Part shown: piece by piece, positions 1-6,424 of the stretch | Layout: each line of letters opens with the position of its first letter | Numbering within the stretch: position 1 is the first letter of the stretch | From: Patescibacteria group bacterium | GTDB lineage: Bacteria; Patescibacteriota; Gracilibacteria; UM-FILTER-43-11 | Assembly (NCBI GenBank): GCA_029260955.1 | Contig: JAJDCF010000006.1 | Span: forward strand, 1-12,725 | Direction: 5' to 3' | Length of the DNA: 12,725 nt | Translations under genes and position numbers: made by a program | Notes under the pieces: generated by a model | Database searches by the model: none | What the model was told of the DNA's origin: nothing | What the model saw: the letters and a program-made list of their open reading frames with translations, nothing else

Positions 1-605
1 CATGGATTGAAGCCATCTACCAAACCAAGCACCAAGGCAATAGCAGGCAGACTGTATTGAGCTACATCGACAGCTCCGATAAAAGGTATGTTCACCAAAT
101 ACTCCTCCTGCACAATTTCGCAACCTTCCTCATCATCACAGGTCTCACCACCGTCAACGACCTCTTTTGATCCACCCGCATAAATAAAATCTTCCACCGA
201 AATCTGCTCTTTTCCTTTGGCGGCATCTATTATCTTTAGCATCTGCACTCCGGTTGTTTCAGGCGTGCTGAAACCCTGAATGATCTTCCAATCGATAAGA
301 GTAAGTGGTGTTACTTTGGGCAAGCCCTCAAGCTCTGTTAGTTCATCAAAAAGAGCTTTTTCTTCTGGGTAATCGATGTCATGAAAAATGATTTCCAGAT
401 CATCACGTTGCTTTTCTAAATCCTTCAAGAATTCCTTTTCATCCTGACAATGTCCGCAATCCAGACGCTCAAAAACTTCAATCCTAACGGTGTTGTCGGG
501 ATTGATTGAAGCGTGAGCTACACTAAGGGACGCGTAGACAAATGGAGCCGTAAAGAACAGAGCTCCAAGAAGGATTGATTGAAATAGTCGTTTGAAGTTC
601 ATCAT
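1..605 (-). CDS. Thioredoxin-domain/DsbD-like membrane protein (partial, 3' end outside window)
   Basis: About 201 residues are visible. A positively charged start and hydrophobic stretch (residues 4-30) form a signal peptide. A thioredoxin-like domain follows, with the redox motif Cys50-Gly-His-Cys53 after a VRIEVFERLD strand and a candidate cis-Pro at residue 100 (VTP). Two more cysteines (156, 162) lie in an acidic loop. The visible end (residues 172-201) turns hydrophobic and reads ALVLGLVDGFNP, which resembles the first membrane helix of DsbD/CcdA-type electron transporters, where a catalytic Cys normally follows the NP. That Cys would lie just past the window edge. The inferred role is to carry electrons across the membrane to periplasmic or extracellular thiols. 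Two ATGs are adjacent (605-603 and 602-600). The first starts 2 bases after the stop of the DsbA-like gene, so the two are probably co-transcribed. No Shine-Dalgarno sequence is visible. Confidence 0.8.
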   Translation of the reverse strand, partial: MMNFKRLFQSILLGALFFTAPFVYASLSVAHASINPDNTVRIEVFERLDCGHCQDEKEFLKDLEKQRDDLEIIFHDIDYPEEKALFDELTELEGLPKVTPLTLIDWKIIQGFSTPETTGVQMLKIIDAAKGKEQISVEDFIYAGGSKEVVDGGETCDDEEGCEIVQEEYLVNIPFIGAVDVAQYSLPAIALVLGLVDGFNP

Positions 606-607
606 TA

Positions 608-1336
608 TTAGTTAGACAAAGCTTCCTCAATGGCTGCTTCAAATGCAGAAAAAGGCTGAGCACCTGACAGTACAATACCGTTTACAAAGAATGCTGGAGT
701 ACCGCGAACACCGTACTTTGATCCGTCAGCAGTGTCCTTAGCTACCTCGTCGTCATACTTTCCTTCATCTAAACAAGTGTTAAATTGACCCTGATCAATG
801 TCAAAGGCAGAAGCGTATTCTTTTAGATTTTCTACACCAATTTCCTCCTGATTACTAAAGAGTACATCATGATAATCGAAGTACATTGCGTCACCACCCT
901 GTTCACGAATACATTCAGCAGCGTTAGCAGCTGGCTTAGCTTTGGCATGGAAGCCCAAAGGAAAATCACGGAATACATAGTTCACTTTTCCGGTATCGAC
1001 GTATTTCTCCATGATCTGAGGAAGTGTGTTGTCGAAGTAACGTTTGCAGAATGGACACTCGTAATCAGAAAATTCAATAATGGTAACTGGCGCCTTCACA
1101 TCCCCCTTCATTGCATCGTCGTCGATACTCACGTCGACCGGGTCAGAAGATGGTGGAGCTTGACCGCTTTTTTCGGCTACATAGGCATCAATGGCCTCAT
1201 ACACATCTGACTGAAAATTGTCATCACCAACCCCACCTGTTTTTAATTCGTTTACTGTAAATACTGCATAGGCAGAAAGAACTACTGCAGCAAGGGATAA
1301 TATTATTGCAAATGATGGTCTCTTCTTTTTTCTCAT
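608..1336 (-). CDS. DsbA-like thiol:disulfide oxidoreductase, membrane-anchored
   Basis: This 242-residue protein has an N-terminal basic stretch (MRKKKR) and one hydrophobic segment (about 9-28), so it is either a signal anchor or a secreted domain on a tether. A linker rich in Asp, Ser and Pro (about 60-75) leads to a thioredoxin fold with an inserted helical domain. The active site is Cys94-Pro-Phe-Cys97 in SDYECPFCKRY, and the cis-Pro is Pro214 in RGTPAFFVNG. Two further cysteines are Cys142 and Cys188. This matches the DSBA-like oxidoreductase family (BdbD/DsbA type with a C-P-x-C site), which introduces or shuffles disulfides in exported proteins. The next gene on the same strand is a thioredoxin/DsbD-like membrane protein, a fitting redox partner. 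The ATG at 1336-1334 is the first in frame, directly before the basic stretch, with no Shine-Dalgarno sequence. A disulfide isomerase role is an alternative. Confidence 0.88.
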   Translation of the reverse strand: MRKKKRPSFAIILSLAAVVLSAYAVFTVNELKTGGVGDDNFQSDVYEAIDAYVAEKSGQAPPSSDPVDVSIDDDAMKGDVKAPVTIIEFSDYECPFCKRYFDNTLPQIMEKYVDTGKVNYVFRDFPLGFHAKAKPAANAAECIREQGGDAMYFDYHDVLFSNQEEIGVENLKEYASAFDIDQGQFNTCLDEGKYDDEVAKDTADGSKYGVRGTPAFFVNGIVLSGAQPFSAFEAAIEEALSN

Positions 1337-1348
1337 GATTTTAATCTT

Positions 1349-1371
1349 AAAAAATATGCTAAATAAGCATA
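1349..1371 (-). terminator. Weak intrinsic terminator after the TraD-like gene
   Basis: On the minus strand the sequence TATGCT-TATTT-AGCATA forms a 6-bp hairpin with a 5-base loop, followed at once by six T (plus-strand A run 1349-1354). It lies between the stop of the TraD-like gene (1402) and the start of the DsbA-like gene (1336). The stem has only two G-C pairs, so termination may be partial and the redox genes may be reached by read-through. No convincing separate promoter for the DsbA-like gene was found. Confidence 0.45.
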
Positions 1372-1401
1372 CCTCAAGAAAGTCTTATAGAACAAGAATT
1401 T

Positions 1402-3942
1402 TTAGGTAATTCCTAACCTGGCTTCGATTTCCTGGTCGACAAACATTCGCTTTCTTGCATACTTCATGCGAGAGTATTTTTTGAGTACGTCAGCGAGTTT
1501 TTTGTTTTCGACTGGATCCCAAATACTTTCGATGGAGAAGGGTCTTGAGGTTGTGTTGTTGATGTTGAGTTTGATGTAAGCCTTATAGTTCGCGATGCCC
1601 ATAATATCTTGCTGAGATAGAGTTGGAGCGTATTCCTTAGCCAAATATTCGGCATCGTCGGCACCCACCTTGAAGGACAGCATGGTACCCACATTACCAA
1701 ATACCGCATCACGAACACGAGTGTCATCTTTACCGGTCGGGGTTTTGGTTAACTGTGCGATGTACTGATGCGCCATGATTAAACTGAGGCGATACTTACG
1801 TGCCTCAGAAAGAATCGAGGCAAAGGTATCGGTCGCGAAGTTTTGGAATTCATCCACGTACAGGTAAAAATCTTTACGTTCTTTTTTTGGAATATCCTGC
1901 CTGCTCATGGCAGCCATGTTGATTTTGTTCACAAAAATCAGACCGAGCAGCTGGGCGTTCAGATCACCGATTTTACCCTTGGAAAGGTTTACGAGTAGGA
2001 TTTTCTGGGTATCCATGACCTCGCGAATATTGAAAGCCGATTTGGATTGCCCGATGATATTACGAATGGTTGTATTCGTTATAAAAGGACCAAATTTTGA
2101 ACTAAAATACGGGATCATCTCCTGCTTTTCGCGATCACCCGTGTTAGCGTATTCGTGCTCCCAGAAGGATCGGACTACAGAATTTTTTACCTTTGTCAGT
2201 TTGTATTTTAAGAATTCCGGATCCGTAAAAATACGTGGCACGTCTATCAGAGTTGCCCCTTCCTCTTCATCTTCCATTAAGGTCAGACAAGCGTTTCTAA
2301 AGTAGTGCTGAATACGCGGTCCAAAGATTTCATCGCCAAATATTTTGATGAAGATTTCCATGGCGTCGATTGATGCACGGTCGCGTTCTTCTGGCGTCTT
2401 TGCCTCAAGAAGATTTAGTCCCATCGGCCTTTCGGTATCGGCGGGATCAAAGAGAATCATGTCACGAGCTCGCTCTTTTTGCACAGTTTGCAAAACATCT
2501 TCTACCAGATCCCCATGCGGATCGACTAAACAGATTCCGTCTCCATTCCATATATCTTGGCGTGCCATAAACGAAAGCATGACAGATTTACCTGAACCAG
2601 ATTTACCAATGATGTACTGGTGACGGGTACGATCGTCGCGCAAAATGCGCACTTCCCGCTTTTGTCCGCGATAAACATTGTTGCCGATTAGTACACCATC
2701 GACAGGCAGTTCTACAGGTGGCGGAAGCACCTTGTATGCCAGCCATTTGATAACCGGAACCGAGTTGTATTTTGAGTCCGGAAAGTGATAGACAGACGCT
2801 AATTCATCTTGAGCCAGTAGGCAACGTTTGTGCAATAAGCCCGGAATACGACGCCGAAAAAGATAGTTCATCAATGGGTTATTGATTCTATCAATGGGAA
2901 GAATACGGCGATTCTGAAAGGTATTGTTGTATTGATCGTGATAAATACTGAAAGCGATATTCAGATTGTTTGCGATTTCGGTCGCTCGTTGCGAATTATC
3001 TGCTGAACCCACCACACGAATGGATGTGTCGAAGCCCACTTGACCGGCTTTTTCACCAATACGTTTGAAAGCTTCTTCCTTTGGTTGCAGCATTCGGATA
3101 TATGAATCCCCACCTGAAGCGCCGGGTGCATTCGTACCAACCGCCTTACTTGCCCCCTTAAGTATCATGACGATGAGACTTAAAATCGGGCCAATAATCG
3201 GAATGGGTATTTTTATTGGAAGAGGCTTGTTCTTGAAGAGAAGTGTACCCATTTTTTCCGTCGTTTTGTTCCACTTACTATTAGTCACAGGATTAGCGAT
3301 GATCTGGATGGCGGCTTTTTCGCTTGGAGCCAACTTAGAGAATACGTTAGCAATGTCGTTAAGAGGATCTTGCTCCATGTTTTTGAAGGTATTCACCGGA
3401 AACCAGTAGTCCTTTTTGGTAAACATGAAGTATGACTTGATACTTTTCCCCTTCTCAAACAACTCGTATGGCTGCTCTGAAACCTTTACGTCCGCATCGC
3501 TGTAAAAGGTAGTAATCTGCTTTTCGACGATGTTTCTGTACTTCTTGTGAACTACTACGTAAAAAGAGAGTTGCTGCTTTTCGGCAAATAGCTCGAAGGA
3601 TATGTTGTCTGCCTGCCAAATTCTTGTTTTGATGTTGTTCCACAAGTTCAACTCGCGGAGTTCGTACAGAGCTCTATAAAGCTGTGACATGATGGCAACC
3701 TTCTCTTTGAAGTCCTTTTCGGTACGTTTTTCCTGGTCGATTTTGGAATCACTACGTGGCAGTTCGATCTTCAGATAGACCAGATGCTTGGCCATTTTAT
3801 GGACATAAATAAAACGAGCAAGGCGCAAAAGAAGTGGTAAACCATAAAACACAACGGCCAGCACAATAAGCGCCGTTAGCCAGTTTTCTTTTCCCCATAC
3901 GAGGATCGTCTTTATGATTTTTAGTATTTTTTCTTTGTCCAT
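1402..3942 (-). CDS. TraD/VirD4-like type IV secretion ATPase (membrane-anchored)
   Basis: This 846-residue protein has an N-terminal membrane segment (about 21-42) and a second hydrophobic stretch (about 243-262) that may be another membrane contact. The ATPase domain begins near residue 440. Its Walker A is GKSGSGKS (446-453), followed by the strand GICLVDPHGD (469-478). Walker B is FYLYVDEFQ (692-700) with Asp697-Glu698. A downstream AHQYIAQL stretch and the C-terminal part (about 742-800) fit the TraG/VirD4 coupling-protein ATPase fold. Such hexameric motors push DNA or protein through envelopes. Here no mating-pore or relaxase gene is adjacent, so the substrate is unknown. Similar solitary ATPases are, to my recollection, common in CPR genomes. 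The start ATG (3942-3940) lies about 14 bases from the predicted transcription start and has no Shine-Dalgarno sequence. A VirB4/HerA-like role is an alternative. Confidence 0.85.
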   Translation of the reverse strand: MDKEKILKIIKTILVWGKENWLTALIVLAVVFYGLPLLLRLARFIYVHKMAKHLVYLKIELPRSDSKIDQEKRTEKDFKEKVAIMSQLYRALYELRELNLWNNIKTRIWQADNISFELFAEKQQLSFYVVVHKKYRNIVEKQITTFYSDADVKVSEQPYELFEKGKSIKSYFMFTKKDYWFPVNTFKNMEQDPLNDIANVFSKLAPSEKAAIQIIANPVTNSKWNKTTEKMGTLLFKNKPLPIKIPIPIIGPILSLIVMILKGASKAVGTNAPGASGGDSYIRMLQPKEEAFKRIGEKAGQVGFDTSIRVVGSADNSQRATEIANNLNIAFSIYHDQYNNTFQNRRILPIDRINNPLMNYLFRRRIPGLLHKRCLLAQDELASVYHFPDSKYNSVPVIKWLAYKVLPPPVELPVDGVLIGNNVYRGQKREVRILRDDRTRHQYIIGKSGSGKSVMLSFMARQDIWNGDGICLVDPHGDLVEDVLQTVQKERARDMILFDPADTERPMGLNLLEAKTPEERDRASIDAMEIFIKIFGDEIFGPRIQHYFRNACLTLMEDEEEGATLIDVPRIFTDPEFLKYKLTKVKNSVVRSFWEHEYANTGDREKQEMIPYFSSKFGPFITNTTIRNIIGQSKSAFNIREVMDTQKILLVNLSKGKIGDLNAQLLGLIFVNKINMAAMSRQDIPKKERKDFYLYVDEFQNFATDTFASILSEARKYRLSLIMAHQYIAQLTKTPTGKDDTRVRDAVFGNVGTMLSFKVGADDAEYLAKEYAPTLSQQDIMGIANYKAYIKLNINNTTSRPFSIESIWDPVENKKLADVLKKYSRMKYARKRMFVDQEIEARLGIT

Positions 3943-3962
3943 TGATATTAAAATATCTATGT

Positions 3963-3991
3963 ATTATAGCAAAAATAAGCGAAAAAAGCAA
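3963..3991 (-). promoter_or_regulatory. Promoter of the TraD-like gene
   Basis: Minus-strand -35 TTGCTT (3991-3986), a 17-base spacer, and -10 TATAAT (3968-3963) preceded by TGC, which makes an extended -10. The predicted start near 3956 gives a leader of about 14 AT-rich bases with no Shine-Dalgarno sequence before the ATG at 3942. Confidence 0.7.
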
Positions 3992-4117
3992 CATAGAAGC
4001 AGGTCATGGTCGCCCCTTAGACCATTGACACCTGAAGCGAGATGTGCAAGCATAGGAATCCTAGGGGACAAAAGCTTTATTTTCATTTAAATAGAGCCAT
4101 ATTGTCCCCCTCTTTTT
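3977..4117 (+). ncRNA. Candidate small RNA made of consecutive hairpins
   Basis: No gene is visible here, but the plus strand is densely self-complementary. Hairpin A (4000-4034) has an outer CAGGT/ACCTG and an inner ATGGTC/GACCAT with an 8-base loop. A small hairpin TAGG-AAT-CCTA follows at 4053-4063. The end is a long hairpin with a T run (4064-4117, entered separately). A possible plus-strand promoter is TTGATA (3942-3947), a 17-base spacer and TATAGC (3965-3970), which would start transcription near 3977. That promoter overlaps the minus-strand promoter of the TraD-like gene. The 5' end is uncertain. No known RNA family was recognised. The alternative is that this is only a transcription insulator between divergent genes. 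Confidence 0.4.
4064..4117 (+). terminator. Strong intrinsic terminator upstream of the SGNH gene
   Basis: Perfect 8-bp arms GGGGACAA (4064-4071) and TTGTCCCC (4102-4109) enclose a second helix, GCTTTATTT (4074-4082) with AAATAGAGC (4089-4097). That inner helix has nine pairs including one G-U, and a 6-base loop. The stem is followed by C-T-C and TTTTT (4113-4117). The T run is on the plus-strand side only, so it would stop rightward transcription, yet no protein gene lies to its left on that strand. Confidence 0.65.
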
Positions 4118-4130
4118 GTGTGAGAATACC

Positions 4131-4159
4131 TTGACTTAAACCGTACTTTATTATATAAT
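4131..4159 (+). promoter_or_regulatory. Promoter of the SGNH hydrolase gene
   Basis: -35 TTGACT (4131-4136), a spacer of exactly 17 bases, and a perfect -10 TATAAT (4154-4159). The start near 4166 leaves a leader of about 17 bases with no Shine-Dalgarno sequence; the leader even contains CCTCC, the opposite polarity of one. Confidence 0.8.
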
Positions 4160-4182
4160 AGCCCTCCTAATTCTTTACTCCC

Positions 4183-4989
4183 ATGAAGCGCCCTTCAGAA
4201 CAGCTAAATCATAGCGTGTTTATTGCTGCCATTCTGGCCATTGCCGCGACAGGCTCCGGAACTCCCCATCGCACTGTCTGCGAAAAAGCTATTAAGGCAG
4301 ACACTGGGGCTAAAATTGCCCTTGCCATACCTGAGCTAACGGAAGCAGTTAAGCCAAGAGCTCAAGAAACCTGTGAGACTAGAAAGACCCCAGAATCAAC
4401 TCTGTTTATGGGTGATTCAATCACCGTCGCCTTACCCCATCTGAGCAAAGATTTCCTTAAAATCGACGGTCAAATTTCAATGCTAGCCAAAGGCAGCATG
4501 CGAACCAATTGGGGCGTGGCCGAAGCAAAAAGGTTTGTATCTCAAAGAGCCGACAAGCTAGATGACATCCAAAATGCAGTTGTTCTGTTTGGAACCAACG
4601 ACATTGCCAGTGGTGGTCCGGACTGGACTGCCGAGAAAATCCATGAACGCCTTGAAGAGATTTATCAGATTCTATCTGGAGATGTGGAGAGGATTTATGC
4701 GGTCACTATTCCACCTTTCAAAGGGTATAAACCCTTCGAAAAATCTTATGGCCACTTGAATAAAAAACGAGAAGCTATCAACGATCTGATTCGTGCATCC
4801 AAGACTCCCTATCACGTTATTGACCTTTGCAAGACTGAAAGTGAAGGAGGGCTGGCCAGCAATGATGATCCGGAAAAATTGATAGCAGGCATCAGTTATG
4901 GTGACAAGTTACACATAAAGAAAGAGGAGCTCGCCAAGATTTACCAACGTGAACTGGAGATAGGAAGCGGTAAACAGTGCAATAAATAG
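4183..4989 (+). CDS. SGNH/GDSL-family hydrolase, probably exported
   Basis: This 268-residue protein has a hydrophobic segment (residues 11-24) that can act as a signal peptide or anchor, then a Cys- and Lys-bearing linker to about residue 70. The SGNH core starts at residue 73. Block I is LFMGDSIT with nucleophile Ser79. Block II Gly is probably 104. Block III is LFGTND with Asn139. Block V is GDKLH with Asp241 and His244. All four catalytic or oxyanion positions are therefore present. SGNH enzymes are esterases or deacetylases acting on lipids, or on acetylated sugars of the cell wall. Which substrate is used here cannot be told. The start follows a consensus promoter by 24 bases. It ends in TAG at 4989, and no terminator with a T run follows before the structured region at 5015. 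Confidence 0.85.
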   Translation: MKRPSEQLNHSVFIAAILAIAATGSGTPHRTVCEKAIKADTGAKIALAIPELTEAVKPRAQETCETRKTPESTLFMGDSITVALPHLSKDFLKIDGQISMLAKGSMRTNWGVAEAKRFVSQRADKLDDIQNAVVLFGTNDIASGGPDWTAEKIHERLEEIYQILSGDVERIYAVTIPPFKGYKPFEKSYGHLNKKREAINDLIRASKTPYHVIDLCKTESEGGLASNDDPEKLIAGISYGDKLHIKKEELAKIYQRELEIGSGKQCNK

Positions 4990-5014
4990 TAATGATCCTT
5001 AACATAATAGGCTT

Positions 5015-5079
5015 AACAGGGTTGAAACTTGGTCCGATGCTGACATTTCGTCAGTCATCTGGCCACCAACAACCCTGTT
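5015..5079 (+). promoter_or_regulatory. Long structured RNA leader upstream of the GC-rich gene
   Basis: The 65 bases form a nested stem. The outer helix is 10 bp, AACAGGGTTG (5015-5024) with CAACCCTGTT (5070-5079). Next come TTGGT (5029-5033) with ACCAA (5065-5069), a CC/GG pair step (5034-5035 with 5061-5062), GATG (5036-5039) with CATC (5056-5059), and CTGAC (5040-5044) with GTCAG (5050-5054), capped by the loop ATTTC. No T run follows, so it is not a terminator. A weak -10-like CATAAT (5003-5008) would start transcription right at the base of the stem, but no matching -35 is visible. It may be a cis-regulatory leader, a transcript-stabilising hairpin, or a DNA recombination site. Confidence 0.6.
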
Positions 5080-5085
5080 CACAGG
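5074..5085. repeat. Left copy of a 12-base inverted repeat flanking the GC-rich gene
   Basis: CCTGTTCACAGG. Its exact reverse complement, CCTGTGAACAGG, stands at 6359-6370 on the other side of the gene. Each copy is itself a near palindrome (CCTGT-NN-ACAGG). The left copy overlaps the last bases of the structured leader. Matching stops at the 12 bases on both sides. Confidence 0.6.
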
Positions 5086-5127
5086 AATAAGATCCTAAGA
5101 GCACGGCACGAATCACACCCCAACAAG

Positions 5128-5133
5128 AAGGAG
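5128..5133 (+). promoter_or_regulatory. Strong Shine-Dalgarno site of the GC-rich gene
   Basis: AAGGAG ends 6 bases before the ATG at 5140, a near-ideal ribosome binding site. It fixes the start codon. No other gene start in the window has a site of comparable quality. Confidence 0.85.
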
Positions 5134-5139
5134 CTCACC

Positions 5140-6351
5140 ATGAGCCAAGATTCCAAGAACAATGGCCCCAAGAAGTGGGCTACTCCAGCGGACACCAAAG
5201 CTAGCAGAGCTGCCAAAAGGTGGGCTACTCCAGAGGATACCAAGGCCAAAAGAGCTGCCAATAATGGTCAGCAAGCAGCACTACGCGCACGTCCGCGAAG
5301 CGGCATGGGCCTCAAGATCGCCGGCGGTCTCGCTGCACTCGCAGCAATCGTTGGCTTGATCGCCTTCGGTGTTTCGCACAAGTCCGAATCCAACGAGCCC
5401 GCCAAGCCTCGCAAGCCTGGCACCGAGCTGATGAATGAGTATGAGAAAGTCGCACTCGCCAACAGAGACCTCGGCGGTGGCCAAATGGTATCCGACTTCC
5501 GGAACCATCACCAGAAAGCGCTTGGCTGGCTCAAGGATGGAAACATCACCACTAGCTCGAAGAAGTTGGTGTCCGTCAGGGTCACTGGCGAGGATGGAAC
5601 AGTTGTAGAGTTCGAAATCATGCCTCACGCGATTCGCTTCGGCGATGACGTGAGCTGGTTCATGTTCCCGCTTGACGGCCCCCATTCGATGGCTGCATGC
5701 AAGATGCTGGGTCTCGACCTACCTACGAAGTGGATGTCCCAGGAGCTCCGCATCAAGATCTTCAATGATGGTGGCAAAGTTCGCTTTCTTGCGGACCAGG
5801 AAATCAAGGCGCACCTGAAGGAACGCTCAACAGCTAACGATCGTGACTGGTCGTGGAAAGGGCTCGGAAGGCGCAAAGGCCCCAGTGATATGCGGAAGCC
5901 TAAAACCATCCGCGCACGCGGCGAGATCCTCTTGAAGCTGCTGGCCGAGAAGAAATGGGATCCCTCAAAGCCCATCTCGGGTCACTTCAAAGAGGTGATT
6001 CAGGATCCACGTCAAGCTGCCAAGGGCAAGCTCGCTACCTACCGGGGCTGCGTAGGTGACAAGCCAGCGAAGAACTGGCGGGATGACAAGTGGCTAGGCT
6101 GCACTTTTCTTGCCGACAGTCATCCGGAAGACTATCACGACTATTCGCACGGCGTGCGATGTGCCAAGTCGAAGATGAAGGTCGGTCGACTCGAAGGAGA
6201 TAAGAAGAAATTCGTCTTCAAGGAGATGACCATTGTCGAGTTCTACGCGGTGAAGCACTACCGAAAGGAGTTCTCTCTACCGTCCAAGCTCGATGACGTC
6301 GTCTACAAGTACCCCGACCATCTCGTCAAGTGGATGGAGGAGCACAAGTAG
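5140..6351 (+). CDS. Membrane-anchored protein of unknown function with DYSHGVR motif
   Basis: This is a 403-residue protein of unknown function. Residues 11-25 and 26-40 are two tandem copies of a 15-residue repeat (KKWATPADTKASRAA, KRWATPEDTKAKRAA). A basic stretch and one membrane segment (about 56-78) follow. The large C-terminal part would then be outside the cell (type II topology, inferred). It carries MPHAIRFGDD (161-170), FPLDG (176-180), LPTKWM (194-199), GHFKEVI (281-287) and HDYSHGVR (333-340), and has cysteines at 187, 304, 321 and 341. From memory, many bacteria have an uncharacterised secreted family with a similar order of motifs (a FVRxP-like block, LPT, GHKKD and a DYSHGVRLV end), but this was not verified. 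The gene is GC-rich (35 of 60 bases at 5401-5460, against 26 of 60 in recJ at 6721-6780), favours AAG, CTC and ATC codons, and has its own leader and hairpins. Transfer from a higher-GC source is likely. Confidence 0.8.
   Translation: MSQDSKNNGPKKWATPADTKASRAAKRWATPEDTKAKRAANNGQQAALRARPRSGMGLKIAGGLAALAAIVGLIAFGVSHKSESNEPAKPRKPGTELMNEYEKVALANRDLGGGQMVSDFRNHHQKALGWLKDGNITTSSKKLVSVRVTGEDGTVVEFEIMPHAIRFGDDVSWFMFPLDGPHSMAACKMLGLDLPTKWMSQELRIKIFNDGGKVRFLADQEIKAHLKERSTANDRDWSWKGLGRRKGPSDMRKPKTIRARGEILLKLLAEKKWDPSKPISGHFKEVIQDPRQAAKGKLATYRGCVGDKPAKNWRDDKWLGCTFLADSHPEDYHDYSHGVRCAKSKMKVGRLEGDKKKFVFKEMTIVEFYAVKHYRKEFSLPSKLDDVVYKYPDHLVKWMEEHK
5170..5259 (+). repeat. Two tandem 45-base units encoding a 15-residue repeat
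   Basis: The units at 5170-5214 and 5215-5259 encode KWATPxDTKAxRAA twice, in frame and with no linker. The protein copies differ at 4 of 15 positions. The DNA has diverged further at third positions, so the duplication is not brand-new. The repeats are on the predicted cytoplasmic side of the membrane segment. Confidence 0.85.
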
Positions 6352-6358
6352 TTCACCC

Positions 6359-6370
6359 CCTGTGAACAGG
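6359..6370. repeat. Right copy of the 12-base inverted repeat
   Basis: CCTGTGAACAGG, the reverse complement of the copy at 5074-5085. It overlaps a small hairpin GTTCAC-CCCCT-GTGAAC (6351-6367) whose first base is the last base of the stop codon of the preceding gene. Confidence 0.6.
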
Positions 6371-6378
6371 TCAAACCC

Positions 6379-6416
6379 GAGCGCCCTCTCATACCCCCGT
6401 GGTATGTGAGGCGCTC
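6379..6416 (+). repeat. GC-rich hairpin after the DYSHGVR gene
   Basis: GAGCGCC (6379-6385) pairs with GGCGCTC (6410-6416), continued by a TC/GA step and then CATACC/GGTATG around the loop CCCGT. It is stable but followed by ACCCCCC instead of T residues, so it is more likely a 3' end stabiliser or part of a tandem termination region than a terminator by itself. Confidence 0.65.
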
Positions 6417-6424
6417 ACCCCCCT

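Noticed and set aside
5011..5085. Integron attC-like recombination site
   Set aside because: GCTTAAC at 5011 fits the RYYYAAC side, but the other end reads GTTCACA and does not fit GTTRRRY, and no integrase or second similar site was seen.
5074..5085. LexA box
   Set aside because: CCTGT-NN-ACAGG has a 2-base centre, whereas the E. coli type needs CTGT-N8-ACAG, and the context is not an SOS gene.
4990..5139. tRNA gene
   Set aside because: The region folds as one long nested stem with no cloverleaf, T-loop or anticodon arm signature.
5079..5261. Hydrophobic minus-strand frame with repeated ALLALVSxGVAH
   Set aside because: It is the antisense shadow of the tandem repeat in the plus-strand gene, which has the ribosome site and proper domain layout.
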